Translations under genes and position numbers: made by a program
Source: Sulfobacillus benefaciens
GTDB taxonomy: Bacteria; Bacillota; Sulfobacillia; Sulfobacillales; Sulfobacillaceae
Assembly: GCA_003023725.1 (NCBI GenBank)
Contig: PXYT01000011.1
Span: forward strand, 27,041-91,040
Length of the DNA: 64,000 bases
Direction of reading: 5' to 3'
Part shown: piece by piece, positions 42,962 to 51,796 of the stretch
How the letters are laid out: each line of letters opens with the position of its first letter
Numbering within the stretch: position 1 is the first letter of the stretch
Notes under the pieces: model-generated
The model's database searches: none
Told to the model about the DNA's origin: nothing
The model's input: only the letters and a program-made list of their open reading frames with translations

Positions 42962-45900
42962 TCATGACTGGCCATTATGATAAATTGAGGTCAGCTGCGA
43001 AAGATCCGTCCAGTAGTTATTGGTTTCAAACGGCAAGCGCCAGGCTGCGATACCGCCCAAATGATTGTTTAAGGCCAGCTGGACTCGGTCTTGAATCGAC
43101 CTTGAGGTCTCAGTCCAATAAATGTTTTCACCGATATTCCACTGATTGATGACCTGCTGCAAGGCTGTCGCCGTGTTGGGACCGTAAACGCCCGGGGTCG
43201 TGGGGTTTACGGAGAAATCCTGTTGAAAGGCTTCGAGGGCATTTTGGGTGGCGCTGTCAAAATAGCCGTTAGCCCACAACCAGGGTCTGGGACTTTGACC
43301 ATTTTTTAAGGCATATTGGAGCAACACCAGATTCAAAATATTCTGCAGGTTGGCTACCCTGTGGGAAAACGCGGTGTTTTGCGTAGACAGCGTGCCAGAC
43401 GGGGCCTGAGCCAAAGGCCCGGTGGTGAAGACCATTTCTTTTTCCATGGAGTCCCACATGGGCTGAATGTTTTGCTGTTGAATGAGGGTCTGAATCTGAC
43501 GGTAGCTGACAGCCCCTTGTCCGGTGATACCGCTATTGGTGACAGTCCACTCATGACCATAGGGGGCCACTCCCAAAATAATCTGACTCGGATTGACTCC
43601 TTGGGACAGGGCTTGCTGAACCAGATAGCTGACCCAGGGGTAACCGGCGGTGGGACCAGGCCAGGTGCTGGAGTTGTGTTCGGGATAAGCCATCATGTTG
43701 ATAAAATTCACATAGGGCGCGAGCGCTTGGTAGTTATAGATGGTATTCGGATAGCTGGACGGGTAGACGGCTACCATTAACAATTTATTGTCTTGATGAA
43801 GCGCTGTGCCCAACTGCTGAATGAAGTTTGTGTATTGCTGCGAGGCCTTGCTTAATCCCAGCCCTGTTGTGCCATTGTTCTCAAAATCAATCGTAATGCC
43901 GTCAAAATTGTACTGGTTGACCAAAGACACAATCTGCTGCACCATCGATGTGACGTCTTGAGAGGTGGTGATGGGTCCGTTGGCTGGTGAATAGTAATTG
44001 CCGATGGACGGAAGCACCAAAACGCCTTCCTGGTGGGCCTCGCTGGTGACATATTGCACATTGTTCAGCCCATTCACGGTGGGAGCCGCATAGGATCCTT
44101 GCGTGGACCAGCTGGTGATGGCCCAGTTGCCGCTCGAGTTCTGGGAGAGATTAAACCAGGCCGGATTAATCACCGACAGCTGGCTTCCATGCTGTAACAG
44201 ATCTTCGTAAGATGAATTATTGACCCCATTGGGGAAATTATCGACAAAAAAGCCGTAGCCCATGGACAAAAATCCGTTGAATTGCTGAGTGGGGGTCGGA
44301 GTGGCCGACGACGCCGCTAAGGGAGAGTCTACGACGCTGACGGCACCCGACGGGACCGTAAGCGAGGGACCGTCACCGAAAGTGTAGACCTGTCCTTGGG
44401 CGGTAATCACGTCATACCCTTGTTGGTCGACACTGGGAACGAGTTCCGTGGCTTGCGAGATCTGGGACGGTTCTCCGTAATTTTTCGCATCGCCAAATGG
44501 TGTCACAGTGCCGTCAGACTGGAGAATCCAGTACCCTTGGCCGTCTAACGTGGGAACCATGTCGACGGCGGGAGAAGTGGGGGGAGTGGAAGGATTCGAG
44601 GGATCCGGCGCCGAAGAGGCCTGTCCCGGGATCGCCGTGCTCTCGAGAGATGTGCCCATTTTTAGACCCGAGAGAACCTGTGATGAAGGCACTTGAATCA
44701 CATTGCTAAATTGGTATCCGAGATTTACGAGAGCCCCGGGACTGGTTATATGGCGCAAGACGCCATTTTGATCCAGATAAACGGCACTGTTTCCTTGAAC
44801 CTGTACCAGGGTCCCAGTGGGGAATGCACGCTGGGGCTGGGTTAAAGACGGGCCAATGGGGAGATTAGGCAGGGTTGCGATTTTTTGGACCTGGCTCCAG
44901 TGATACCCCATCTCCGAAAATACACTGCCTGAGACAATATGTTGCAAAACCCCCTGGTTTACCATGTATATTTTGGGCGAACCCTGAGGATGCAACAAAG
45001 TGCCGGAGGGATAATAGGTGAGCGGGGAATTCAAGGCGGGCCCGGTCGGCCAATTGGAACCGAGTTGACTGAGATGGACGATAGGTTGGCCGCTGAGCCC
45101 CATGTTAACAAACGTCGACCAGTTGCCAATGTGATGCAGAACCCCTTGCATGACCAAATAAATGGCTTGGTGCCCCGAGACCTGGAGCAAGGTCCCGGAC
45201 GGATACGGGGTGACCAGAGGCAAACCCAAAGACAGTCCGGAAAGGGAGGAGACTTGTTGCACTTGATTCCATTGAAATCCCATGGAGAGGAACATGGCGG
45301 CGCTAGGTATGTGGTGCAGCGTGCCGTTTTCGACGACCCATACGGGAGAGGTGCTCTTTTGCTGAACCAAGGTCCCATTTGAATACGAAACACTGGTCGT
45401 TTGATTGGTGGTGGCGGAGGTGCCGGAAGACGACGAGGCGCTTAATGAACCGAAGTTCTTGGCATCGCCGAAAGCCATGACGTCTCCCGATTTCGTGACT
45501 ATCCAGTATCCTTGTCCATCTGTCGTAGAAGCAATGCTAACCACTTGATGCCCTGAAGCATTGCCATAATTGCTGGCCTGTCCTACTGCATGAACATTTC
45601 CGCTCTTAGTGAGGACAAAGGCCCCCTGGCCTGAGGGCGTGACGGCCATAGACACCGCCGGTTGGGTGCCCGAAGGCAGAGAAGGCAGGGACTGAGCGTC
45701 GCCGAACGCGTAGATATGGCCGTCCTGGGTTAAAATCCAATATCCGCGGTAGTCCTGTGTGGGCACTAATTGAATGGCCGGCGATGAGGTGGAGGCGTGG
45801 ATTGTCGACAAATCTCCGTAAAAAGGCACATTGCCATGGATCGTGACTTGACCGGTAGAGGATAGGGTATAGTATCCGCGGCTGACTCCCTGAAAAGTGA

Positions 45901-46258
45901 TGCTGTTAGACGTGACGTCTGCGGCAGTCTTCACGGTGATGGGACCCGGATCTACCGAGGCGGGAAGGTTGACGGTAATCGCGGAATTCGACCACGAGAC
46001 GACGGAAAGGGACTGGCCGTCAATCGTTACCGTGGCCGGGGTAGTGCCGAATCCTTGCCCGTCGACGGTTAATTGCGTACCATTTTGGGAAAGGGTATAG
46101 CCGTTGATTGTCGCGGAGCTCTGGGCAAACGCCCCGGCTGCCGCTACCTGGCTCAGGATTAAAACGGATGAAATGAGCGCCATCTTTGGCCCGATTTTGC
46201 GCGGAACGTCCTTGCGAAGCCAGGAACGATGATGGCGCCTAACCCGAGTTTGTCTCAT
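42962..46258 (-). CDS. Giant secreted GH18-domain mosaic protein
   Basis: A 1098-residue exported protein. Domains in order: signal peptide (to about 46, AFAQ); a TIG/IPT Ig-like domain (47-124); propeller-like repeats with GYWI and FGDA motifs (125-290); four roughly 70-residue repeats with a GVLxHI core (290-550); a further short propeller set (560-650); and a GH18 hydrolase domain (656-1098). The GH18 signature FDGITIDFENNG, with catalytic Glu, is near 790. A peptidoglycan-binding domain (about 980-1036, FDSATQNALEAFQQDF) is inserted within the GH18 domain. Such proteins act on N-acetylglucosamine glycans, often in the spore or cell wall. The ribosome site is AGGAGG. Confidence 0.85.
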   Translation of the reverse strand: MRQTRVRRHHRSWLRKDVPRKIGPKMALISSVLILSQVAAAGAFAQSSATINGYTLSQNGTQLTVDGQGFGTTPATVTIDGQSLSVVSWSNSAITVNLPASVDPGPITVKTAADVTSNSITFQGVSRGYYTLSSTGQVTIHGNVPFYGDLSTIHASTSSPAIQLVPTQDYRGYWILTQDGHIYAFGDAQSLPSLPSGTQPAVSMAVTPSGQGAFVLTKSGNVHAVGQASNYGNASGHQVVSIASTTDGQGYWIVTKSGDVMAFGDAKNFGSLSASSSSGTSATTNQTTSVSYSNGTLVQQKSTSPVWVVENGTLHHIPSAAMFLSMGFQWNQVQQVSSLSGLSLGLPLVTPYPSGTLLQVSGHQAIYLVMQGVLHHIGNWSTFVNMGLSGQPIVHLSQLGSNWPTGPALNSPLTYYPSGTLLHPQGSPKIYMVNQGVLQHIVSGSVFSEMGYHWSQVQKIATLPNLPIGPSLTQPQRAFPTGTLVQVQGNSAVYLDQNGVLRHITSPGALVNLGYQFSNVIQVPSSQVLSGLKMGTSLESTAIPGQASSAPDPSNPSTPPTSPAVDMVPTLDGQGYWILQSDGTVTPFGDAKNYGEPSQISQATELVPSVDQQGYDVITAQGQVYTFGDGPSLTVPSGAVSVVDSPLAASSATPTPTQQFNGFLSMGYGFFVDNFPNGVNNSSYEDLLQHGSQLSVINPAWFNLSQNSSGNWAITSWSTQGSYAAPTVNGLNNVQYVTSEAHQEGVLVLPSIGNYYSPANGPITTSQDVTSMVQQIVSLVNQYNFDGITIDFENNGTTGLGLSKASQQYTNFIQQLGTALHQDNKLLMVAVYPSSYPNTIYNYQALAPYVNFINMMAYPEHNSSTWPGPTAGYPWVSYLVQQALSQGVNPSQIILGVAPYGHEWTVTNSGITGQGAVSYRQIQTLIQQQNIQPMWDSMEKEMVFTTGPLAQAPSGTLSTQNTAFSHRVANLQNILNLVLLQYALKNGQSPRPWLWANGYFDSATQNALEAFQQDFSVNPTTPGVYGPNTATALQQVINQWNIGENIYWTETSRSIQDRVQLALNNHLGGIAAWRLPFETNNYWTDLSQLTSIYHNGQS
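44650..45390 (-). repeat. Four tandem protein repeats inside the GH18 protein
   Basis: The encoded protein has four copies, each about 70 residues, of a unit built on PSGTLLQ, a Val/Tyr pair, NGVLxHI, a helix ending MGFQW or similar, and a closing PxGPxL. The units differ enough that DNA-level recombination is unlikely. This unit recurs in exported proteins of several bacterial phyla, usually in many copies. Confidence 0.65.
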
Positions 46259-46526
46259 ATCTTGGGAATCCTCCTACGTGTGCTCAGCAAAAACTGTGCC
46301 TAAAACCGACAATTTTTGGCAATATCAATAAACTAGCAATAAACGTATACGGGATTAGGGGCGAGAATTCCTCTTTTTGCGACACGATTTCTGGAGGGGC
46401 GGTAGCAGTGTGCCGGGAAGGATTCGCGGCGGGGCAAAACCCGAATCCAGGTTTAAGACAATTTTAATAGGAGTGTCGTATGATACAGTGTGAGGACAGC
46501 TATCATTTCGGGTAGGGGGAGTATGT

Positions 46527-47636
46527 CTGCGGATTGTCATGGACGGGTTGCTCTATCATCCTAAATCAGCCGGAATCGGGCGGTATATAGAGTCTTTGGC
46601 ACGGGCTTATGACGGGAAATACCGGGATATCGACGAATTGCGGGTGATTGGGTTGAGTGGGCAGAGCATTCCCGGGGTGAATATGATTCATCTTTCCCGC
46701 TCATTGGAGAAAAGCCGCAACCGAATTTTTTATGAGCAATGGCAATTCCGGTCCCGATTAGACCGTATGCCTTATGATGTGGTGCACTTTCCCGATTATC
46801 AGGTTCCCGTCGTTCGGAGGGTGCATCATGCCGTGATGACCGTTCACGACATGGTGGCGTTTAAATATCCGTCCTTGTTTCCCAAAGTTCAAACCCTGGT
46901 GAAACAGGGGCTCATGGCGCGCTCCGTGAAGGTGGCCCGGCGTGTGATTGTTCCTAGTCGGGCGACGGCCGATGATTTGCAGGAAATCCTGAAAGTTCCT
47001 GCGGACCGTATTTCCGTCATACCCCACGGAGTAGATCCTCTGGAGATAGATGTGAAAGTGCCCCATATGACAGAGAAAGAACGAGAGCGTCCCTATTTTC
47101 TGGCGGTGGGAACGATTGAACCCCGAAAGAATTTTGAAGGGCTGATTCACGCTTTTTCGCAGTTTATCCATGAAAACCATTTGAATGGGCAGACGGATTT
47201 GTTGATCGCAGGCAAAAAGGGGTGGTTATATGAATCGGTGCTTGAAGCTCCTGGCAAGTGGAATGTCGGGGAACGTGTCTTTTTGCTAGACTATGTGTCT
47301 AAAGCTGATTTGCATGAGCTATACCGTAACGCCCTGGCATTAGTCTACCCGAGCTTTTATGAAGGGTTCGGATTGCCGGTTCTGGAGGCGATGGCATGCG
47401 GCACACCTGTAATTTCCTCTAATAAGGGTGCCCTAAAGGAAGTGTGCGGGGATGCAGCCTTATTGGCCGATCCTTCCGATATCGACCGGCTCAGTCAATA
47501 CATGAAGCAGATATGGGAAGACCGGGATCTAAGGATTTCCTTGGGGCAAAGGGGCCGGGAGCGCGCGGCCCGTTATACGTGGGCCGTGGCAGCAGAAATG
47601 ACACGTGAGGTTTATTTGCAGGTGGCGGATCAATAA
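46527..47636 (+). CDS. Family 4 glycosyltransferase, probable CTG start
   Basis: A GT-B enzyme of about 369 residues. The donor half has VIPHGVDPL, FLAVGTIEPRKNFEGLI, LLDYVSKADLHELYRNA, and PSFYEGFGLPVLEAMACGTPVISS with a classic E-x7-E. The first ATG in frame (46539) gives MDGLLYHPKSAGIGRY and lacks the usual three or four residues before the Asp. Adding CTG CGG ATT GTC gives the expected MRIVMDG opening, and AGGGGGAG lies five bases before that CTG. CTG at 46527 is therefore the likely start. A membrane polymerase-like gene follows 24 bases later. Confidence 0.85.
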   Translation: MRIVMDGLLYHPKSAGIGRYIESLARAYDGKYRDIDELRVIGLSGQSIPGVNMIHLSRSLEKSRNRIFYEQWQFRSRLDRMPYDVVHFPDYQVPVVRRVHHAVMTVHDMVAFKYPSLFPKVQTLVKQGLMARSVKVARRVIVPSRATADDLQEILKVPADRISVIPHGVDPLEIDVKVPHMTEKERERPYFLAVGTIEPRKNFEGLIHAFSQFIHENHLNGQTDLLIAGKKGWLYESVLEAPGKWNVGERVFLLDYVSKADLHELYRNALALVYPSFYEGFGLPVLEAMACGTPVISSNKGALKEVCGDAALLADPSDIDRLSQYMKQIWEDRDLRISLGQRGRERAARYTWAVAAEMTREVYLQVADQ

Positions 47637-47660
47637 ATTGCCAGGTGGGAGGCATGATAA

Positions 47661-49121
47661 ATGCAGGCTGAAGTCAACAAATTTCCTGGGCAAATCTTTC
47701 CGAAAAGCATGTGGATTCCGCTAGTGATTGCGGCTGTGGGGGCGATCATTGGTATTCGTGTGGGAGTTCTAGGCACGGCTGTATTTTTTGTCGGATTCAT
47801 CTGGTTAGCCGTGGTGGCGTTTCCGCTCGCGGCTGCGCTCTATATTCTGGCGGCGCCTTTTCCCATTGGTTTGATACTGTTGCATCATAAGTTTTACGTG
47901 GCGGATTTTATGGCCATAGTATTAGCGTTCAAATTGTTTTTCGCCAATGTGCACCGTGGGTTGAAAGCATTGATAGACACATTTTTACCTCAGCCCTTCC
48001 GCTGGCCCTTGTTGTTTATTTTGGTGCTCTCGGTGCTGTCTTTGGCCGACAGTTTAAGCCGCGTGGGTACCGTCATCAAAATTTTGGAGTATATTGAATT
48101 CTTTGTGGTCATGGTCGCGGTTTTTCGCACCGCCGGAAAGGACGAAAAGATCTGGAACGGATATTTCACGGCTTTGTTTGTGGTGGTGGGTGCCGTGGCT
48201 CTCTATGGGCTCTATCAATTTCTGTTTCAACTGGGACCGGTGTACAACATTGTGGATGGGCACCATGTGAGAGCTACCGGATTTTTTGGTCAGCCCAACC
48301 CCTTCGGAGCATTTAATGAAGAAACTTTTCCTTTGGCGGTTGCCTTGCTGACTTTAGGCCCAACTTACCTCAAGCGGGGATGGCTGGTTGTGGCCACGAC
48401 ACTGGCTGCCTTAGGAGCGGTAGTTTCGTACTCGCGGGGAAGTTGGGTAGCCGATGCTGCAGCTGTGTTCTTTATGCTGGTGGTCATTATTGTAACCAAA
48501 CCACAGCTGGCCAAGAAATTTGCCTGGTACAGTATTGGAATTCCCATTGCCATGTTTGCCGTGATATTTCTTCTGGGAAAAACCAATTTGAGTCACACGG
48601 CCCTTGCCATCGGTGCTCACAAGAATACCGCGGAAAGGCTGAAGAGCACCGTCACCGCCATTATTCATCCTCAGGGACACTTTGACACTAATCAGCGCCT
48701 GTTAATCTGGAAATCGGCGGTTCAGGCGATTCGCGAACATCCCATACTGGGGGTGGGTCTCGGAAATTTTCATTTGTTTATTCAGCATCATCCCCCCAAA
48801 GGACTCGCGGCCATACCGCCTATGGCACACAATCTTTACCTCGAATGGGGTGCGGATTTGGGTGTGGGCGGCATCATCGCCGCTCTGTGGTTCGAATGGA
48901 GTTGGATCAAGAGCGTTCTGACCGTCATCCGCCGACAGACCGCGGTTTTGCCGGATTACTGGTATGCGGCTTTAGTCGGGGCATTCGGGTCTACCGTCGC
49001 CTTTATTGTCCACAACTGGGTAGACTTCCTGATTGATCAGGGAGTCATCGTGCCTCTTCTCGTTGCCTTGGCCCTCATCGCGACGGCTTATAATCTTTAT
49101 AGGACCAGGTCGGTCGCGTAA
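47661..49121 (+). CDS. O-antigen ligase/polymerase-type membrane protein (Wzy_C)
   Basis: A 486-residue membrane protein with about eleven to twelve hydrophobic helices and a long extracytoplasmic loop. The Wzy_C/WaaL features are visible: GFFGQPNPFGAFNE near residue 213, YSRGSWVADAAAV near 258, and RLLIWKSAVQAIREHPILGVGLGNFH near 347 followed by AHNLYLEWGADLGVGG. Proteins of this family polymerise repeat units or ligate glycans on the outer face of the membrane. It is the only polymerase/ligase candidate in the window. Its TAA overlaps the ATG of the next gene by one base. Confidence 0.85.
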   Translation: MQAEVNKFPGQIFPKSMWIPLVIAAVGAIIGIRVGVLGTAVFFVGFIWLAVVAFPLAAALYILAAPFPIGLILLHHKFYVADFMAIVLAFKLFFANVHRGLKALIDTFLPQPFRWPLLFILVLSVLSLADSLSRVGTVIKILEYIEFFVVMVAVFRTAGKDEKIWNGYFTALFVVVGAVALYGLYQFLFQLGPVYNIVDGHHVRATGFFGQPNPFGAFNEETFPLAVALLTLGPTYLKRGWLVVATTLAALGAVVSYSRGSWVADAAAVFFMLVVIIVTKPQLAKKFAWYSIGIPIAMFAVIFLLGKTNLSHTALAIGAHKNTAERLKSTVTAIIHPQGHFDTNQRLLIWKSAVQAIREHPILGVGLGNFHLFIQHHPPKGLAAIPPMAHNLYLEWGADLGVGGIIAALWFEWSWIKSVLTVIRRQTAVLPDYWYAALVGAFGSTVAFIVHNWVDFLIDQGVIVPLLVALALIATAYNLYRTRSVA

Positions 49122-50224
49122 TGCGTGTGGCGCTGGTTCACGACTGGCTGGTGACATCGGGGGGAGCCGAACGTGTGCTGGAGACACTTACCGAGATGTT
49201 TCCGGACGCCCCTATCTTCACCGGTGTGGTGGACCGGAGACAACTGTCCCCGCGACTCCAATCGAGGAAAATTGTCCCTTCTTTTGTACAGAAAATGCCG
49301 CGGTCGAGAAGGTGGTACAATCGGTATTTGCCTTTTCTGATGTACGCCTTTGAACAGTTTGATCTGTCCTCGTATGACTTGGTGATTTCTTCGTCCGCGG
49401 CTGTGGCCAAAGGCGTCCTCACGTCTCCGGAGACAGTTCACGTCGCGTATATTCATACTCCCATGCGTTATGCCTGGGATATGTACCATGAATACCGGAA
49501 CCAGGAAGCCCACGGTATGACAAAGATTCTCATGGGACCGATATTTCACTATGTGCGAATGTGGGATCGGCTGTCCGCCGACCGAGCTGACGTTTTGGTC
49601 GCTAACTCGCACTTTGTTCAGAAAAGAATCTGGAAACACTATCGGCGTCCTTCGGAAGTGGTCTACCCGCCGGTTTCGGTGGAGCGATTCCGTTTGAGTG
49701 TGAATCCGGGGTCCTATTATCTGGTTCTTTCTCGCCTGGTTGCGTATAAACGCATAGATTTGGCGGTTCTGGCCGCGAAGCGCATGGGAATCAAACTGCT
49801 GGTGGCGGGCGACGGTCCCGAACGTGTCAATTTGAGACAGCTGGCCGGGCCAGGAGTGGAATTCGTCGGGGCGGTGACGGACGACACGGCCAGGGATCTC
49901 ATTGAAAACGCCCGCGGGTTAATCTTTCCCGGCCAGGAAGACTTCGGCATTGTACCGGTGGAAATGCAGGCGGCTGGCCATCCTGTTGTCGCCTATGGAC
50001 GGGGTGGCGTGCTGGATACCGTTATCGATGGGAAGACCGGGGTGCTTTTTGATTGTCAGGACGTGGATGCAGTGATTGGTGCGATTCGCCGTGCCGAAGA
50101 CATTTCCTGGAATCCGCAATCCATCCGACATCACGCCTACGGTTTTCGCCCCGAGGTTTTTGAGACGAACATGAGCCGAATCATTGACCGTGCGATCCAC
50201 TCTTCCAATGTTCCAGCCGAGTAA
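49121..50224 (+). CDS. Family 4 glycosyltransferase (WbaZ-like)
   Basis: A 367-residue GT-B enzyme. It opens with MRVALVHDWLVTSGGAERVLETL, the Gly-Gly-Ala-Glu-Arg loop of mannosyl-type GT4 enzymes. It continues with YDLVISSSAAVAKGV, HTPMRYAWDMYHEY, and the donor half FLVAYKRIDLAV-like segment (LSRLVAYKRIDLAV), VAGDGPE and PGQEDFGIVPVEMQAAGHPVVAY with the E-x7-E motif. WbaZ relatives transfer mannose or related sugars. The start codon overlaps the preceding polymerase stop. Confidence 0.87.
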   Translation: MRVALVHDWLVTSGGAERVLETLTEMFPDAPIFTGVVDRRQLSPRLQSRKIVPSFVQKMPRSRRWYNRYLPFLMYAFEQFDLSSYDLVISSSAAVAKGVLTSPETVHVAYIHTPMRYAWDMYHEYRNQEAHGMTKILMGPIFHYVRMWDRLSADRADVLVANSHFVQKRIWKHYRRPSEVVYPPVSVERFRLSVNPGSYYLVLSRLVAYKRIDLAVLAAKRMGIKLLVAGDGPERVNLRQLAGPGVEFVGAVTDDTARDLIENARGLIFPGQEDFGIVPVEMQAAGHPVVAYGRGGVLDTVIDGKTGVLFDCQDVDAVIGAIRRAEDISWNPQSIRHHAYGFRPEVFETNMSRIIDRAIHSSNVPAE

Positions 50225-50625
50225 TTAGAGGTGCGAAAAGTCGGTGATTCAGGATAAATAAACCGAAAGCCATTCCTATTTTCGCACAGGCGCCGTCCTC
50301 TCCGGTGCCTGATCTTTGGCTCAGACCTGAGACACAGCAGACATCTTCCGATTTCTGCGCGATTGGCATCGGAACCGGGACTGAGGCAGCTTGATTCTGT
50401 GTTCGCTTATCATCTCTAATACCCATCATGCCGGATGTTGGCGAATACGGCTAGAGGACTTAAGGAGATCACCGAGGGAGTCTATCCGGGAACCTCGCAC
50501 CGGCAAAAGACCGCCGGGAACGGGAATGTTCCATCTCATCCTAATACATTATGATAGTATGATACATTAAGACATAGTGGATTCAAGAGCCCATATGACG
50601 TTTAGAGGGGACCATTTGAGTTTTC
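50225..50625. other. Structured intergenic region
   Basis: This 400-base gap has no supported protein gene but several strong base-pairing possibilities. A perfect 9-bp stem pairs GTGCGAAAA (50231-50239) with TTTTCGCAC (50279-50287). A second hairpin, CAGGCGCC with GGTGCCTG (about 50287-50311), follows directly. A/T-rich repeats of TATGATA lie at about 50550-50570, just before the next gene, and may hold its promoter. It could be a terminator/leader region or an untranslated RNA gene. Confidence 0.4.
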
Positions 50626-51729
50626 ATGAAGATTGCTATGGATATTTCCATCATGGGAAATTGCCGTACCGGTACAGAGGAATACACAGAAGGCTTGGTG
50701 TGGGGGCTTAATCGCGTCGGCATCCAGGTTTTGGGCGTCGGGAGAAAAAATCAGGCTATCTTGCCCGACCGTGCGTGTCTGGGACTTGAAGCGCGACCTA
50801 AACGGTCTCTATGGGAAAAGTGGTGGTGGGAAAACATTGGAATTTTGTCCAGCGTTAAAGACGTCTCGTTGGTTCATATTCCTTATATGATGCATCCTCC
50901 CAGGAATTTGTCCGTGCCGACCGTCGTCACGGTTCATGATTTGATTCCATATCGCTTACAGGCTTATCACGGGAGATTGCGTGAACGCGTTTATTTTTCC
51001 CAGATTAGAAGATATCTCCCCAATGCTACCCAAATCGTTGCTATTTCGCAGTCCACATACCGCGACATCGCGGATTTCTTCCCGCAGCTGGCGCAAAAAG
51101 TTACGGTCATAGCCAATGGCGTCCACCCCGATTACTTTCATCCGGTGGCTGTGGAACAAATGGAACGGCTTACGGCAAGTTACGGACTGGCCAAACGCCC
51201 TCGCCTTTTATATGTTGGCGGATACGATGCGAGGAAGAATGTCCACACAATATTACAGGCGTGCCAAAAAATTTTTTCCCGTATGAAAGACGGGGAACTG
51301 GTGCTCGTGGGAGCATTACACCATGAGCCGACACTCAGGGCCGTAAAAGAATTGGGACTCGAGGATCGTGTCATTTTTACTCCGTATCTGTTGCGCAACC
51401 AAGTTGTCGGTTTATATCAAGCCGCCGATTTGTTTGTCTATCCGTCAATGTATGAGGGATTCGGGCTTCCCCCCGCTCAGGCTTTGGCTATGGGAGTTCC
51501 CGTCATCGCCGGCGATATTCCGGCGGTTTCTGAAGTCGTTGGCGACTCGGGCCTTTTGGTGTCTCCCCATAACGTTGACGAATGGGTGGAAACCATTTCA
51601 CGTGTGATTCAAACACCTGCGTTGGCTCAAAAAATGGCGGCCAGAGGGAGGGCCCGCGCCGAAGACTTTAACTGGGAAAATATTGCTGAACAATATCAAA
51701 AACTCTACCGGCGTTTGGTTCGTGACTGA
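50626..51729 (+). CDS. Family 4 glycosyltransferase
   Basis: A 367-residue GT-B enzyme. The N terminus is MKIAMDISIMGNCRTGTEEYTEGLVWGL; the middle has TVVTVHDLIPYRL, ISQSTYRDI and VIANGVHPDYF. The donor domain has LLYVGGYDARKNVHTIL, VFTPYLLRNQVVGLYQAADLFVYPSMYEGFGLPPAQALAMGVPVIAG-type segments with E-x7-E intact apart from Gln in the second position. It resembles mannosyl- or rhamnosyl-transferases of exopolysaccharide clusters. Preceded by AGAGGGGACC. An epimerase gene follows 67 bases later. Confidence 0.87.
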   Translation: MKIAMDISIMGNCRTGTEEYTEGLVWGLNRVGIQVLGVGRKNQAILPDRACLGLEARPKRSLWEKWWWENIGILSSVKDVSLVHIPYMMHPPRNLSVPTVVTVHDLIPYRLQAYHGRLRERVYFSQIRRYLPNATQIVAISQSTYRDIADFFPQLAQKVTVIANGVHPDYFHPVAVEQMERLTASYGLAKRPRLLYVGGYDARKNVHTILQACQKIFSRMKDGELVLVGALHHEPTLRAVKELGLEDRVIFTPYLLRNQVVGLYQAADLFVYPSMYEGFGLPPAQALAMGVPVIAGDIPAVSEVVGDSGLLVSPHNVDEWVETISRVIQTPALAQKMAARGRARAEDFNWENIAEQYQKLYRRLVRD

Positions 51730-51796
51730 TATTTCAGTCACTGTGGAGTCAGGGTGTTATCATCTTTAATCATGTCTCTGAGATAAGGAGTCCATT

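Noticed and set aside
50225-50625. tRNA or riboswitch gene
   Set aside because: No T-loop signature (GGTTCGAAnCC) or known riboswitch core was found; only unassigned hairpins remain.
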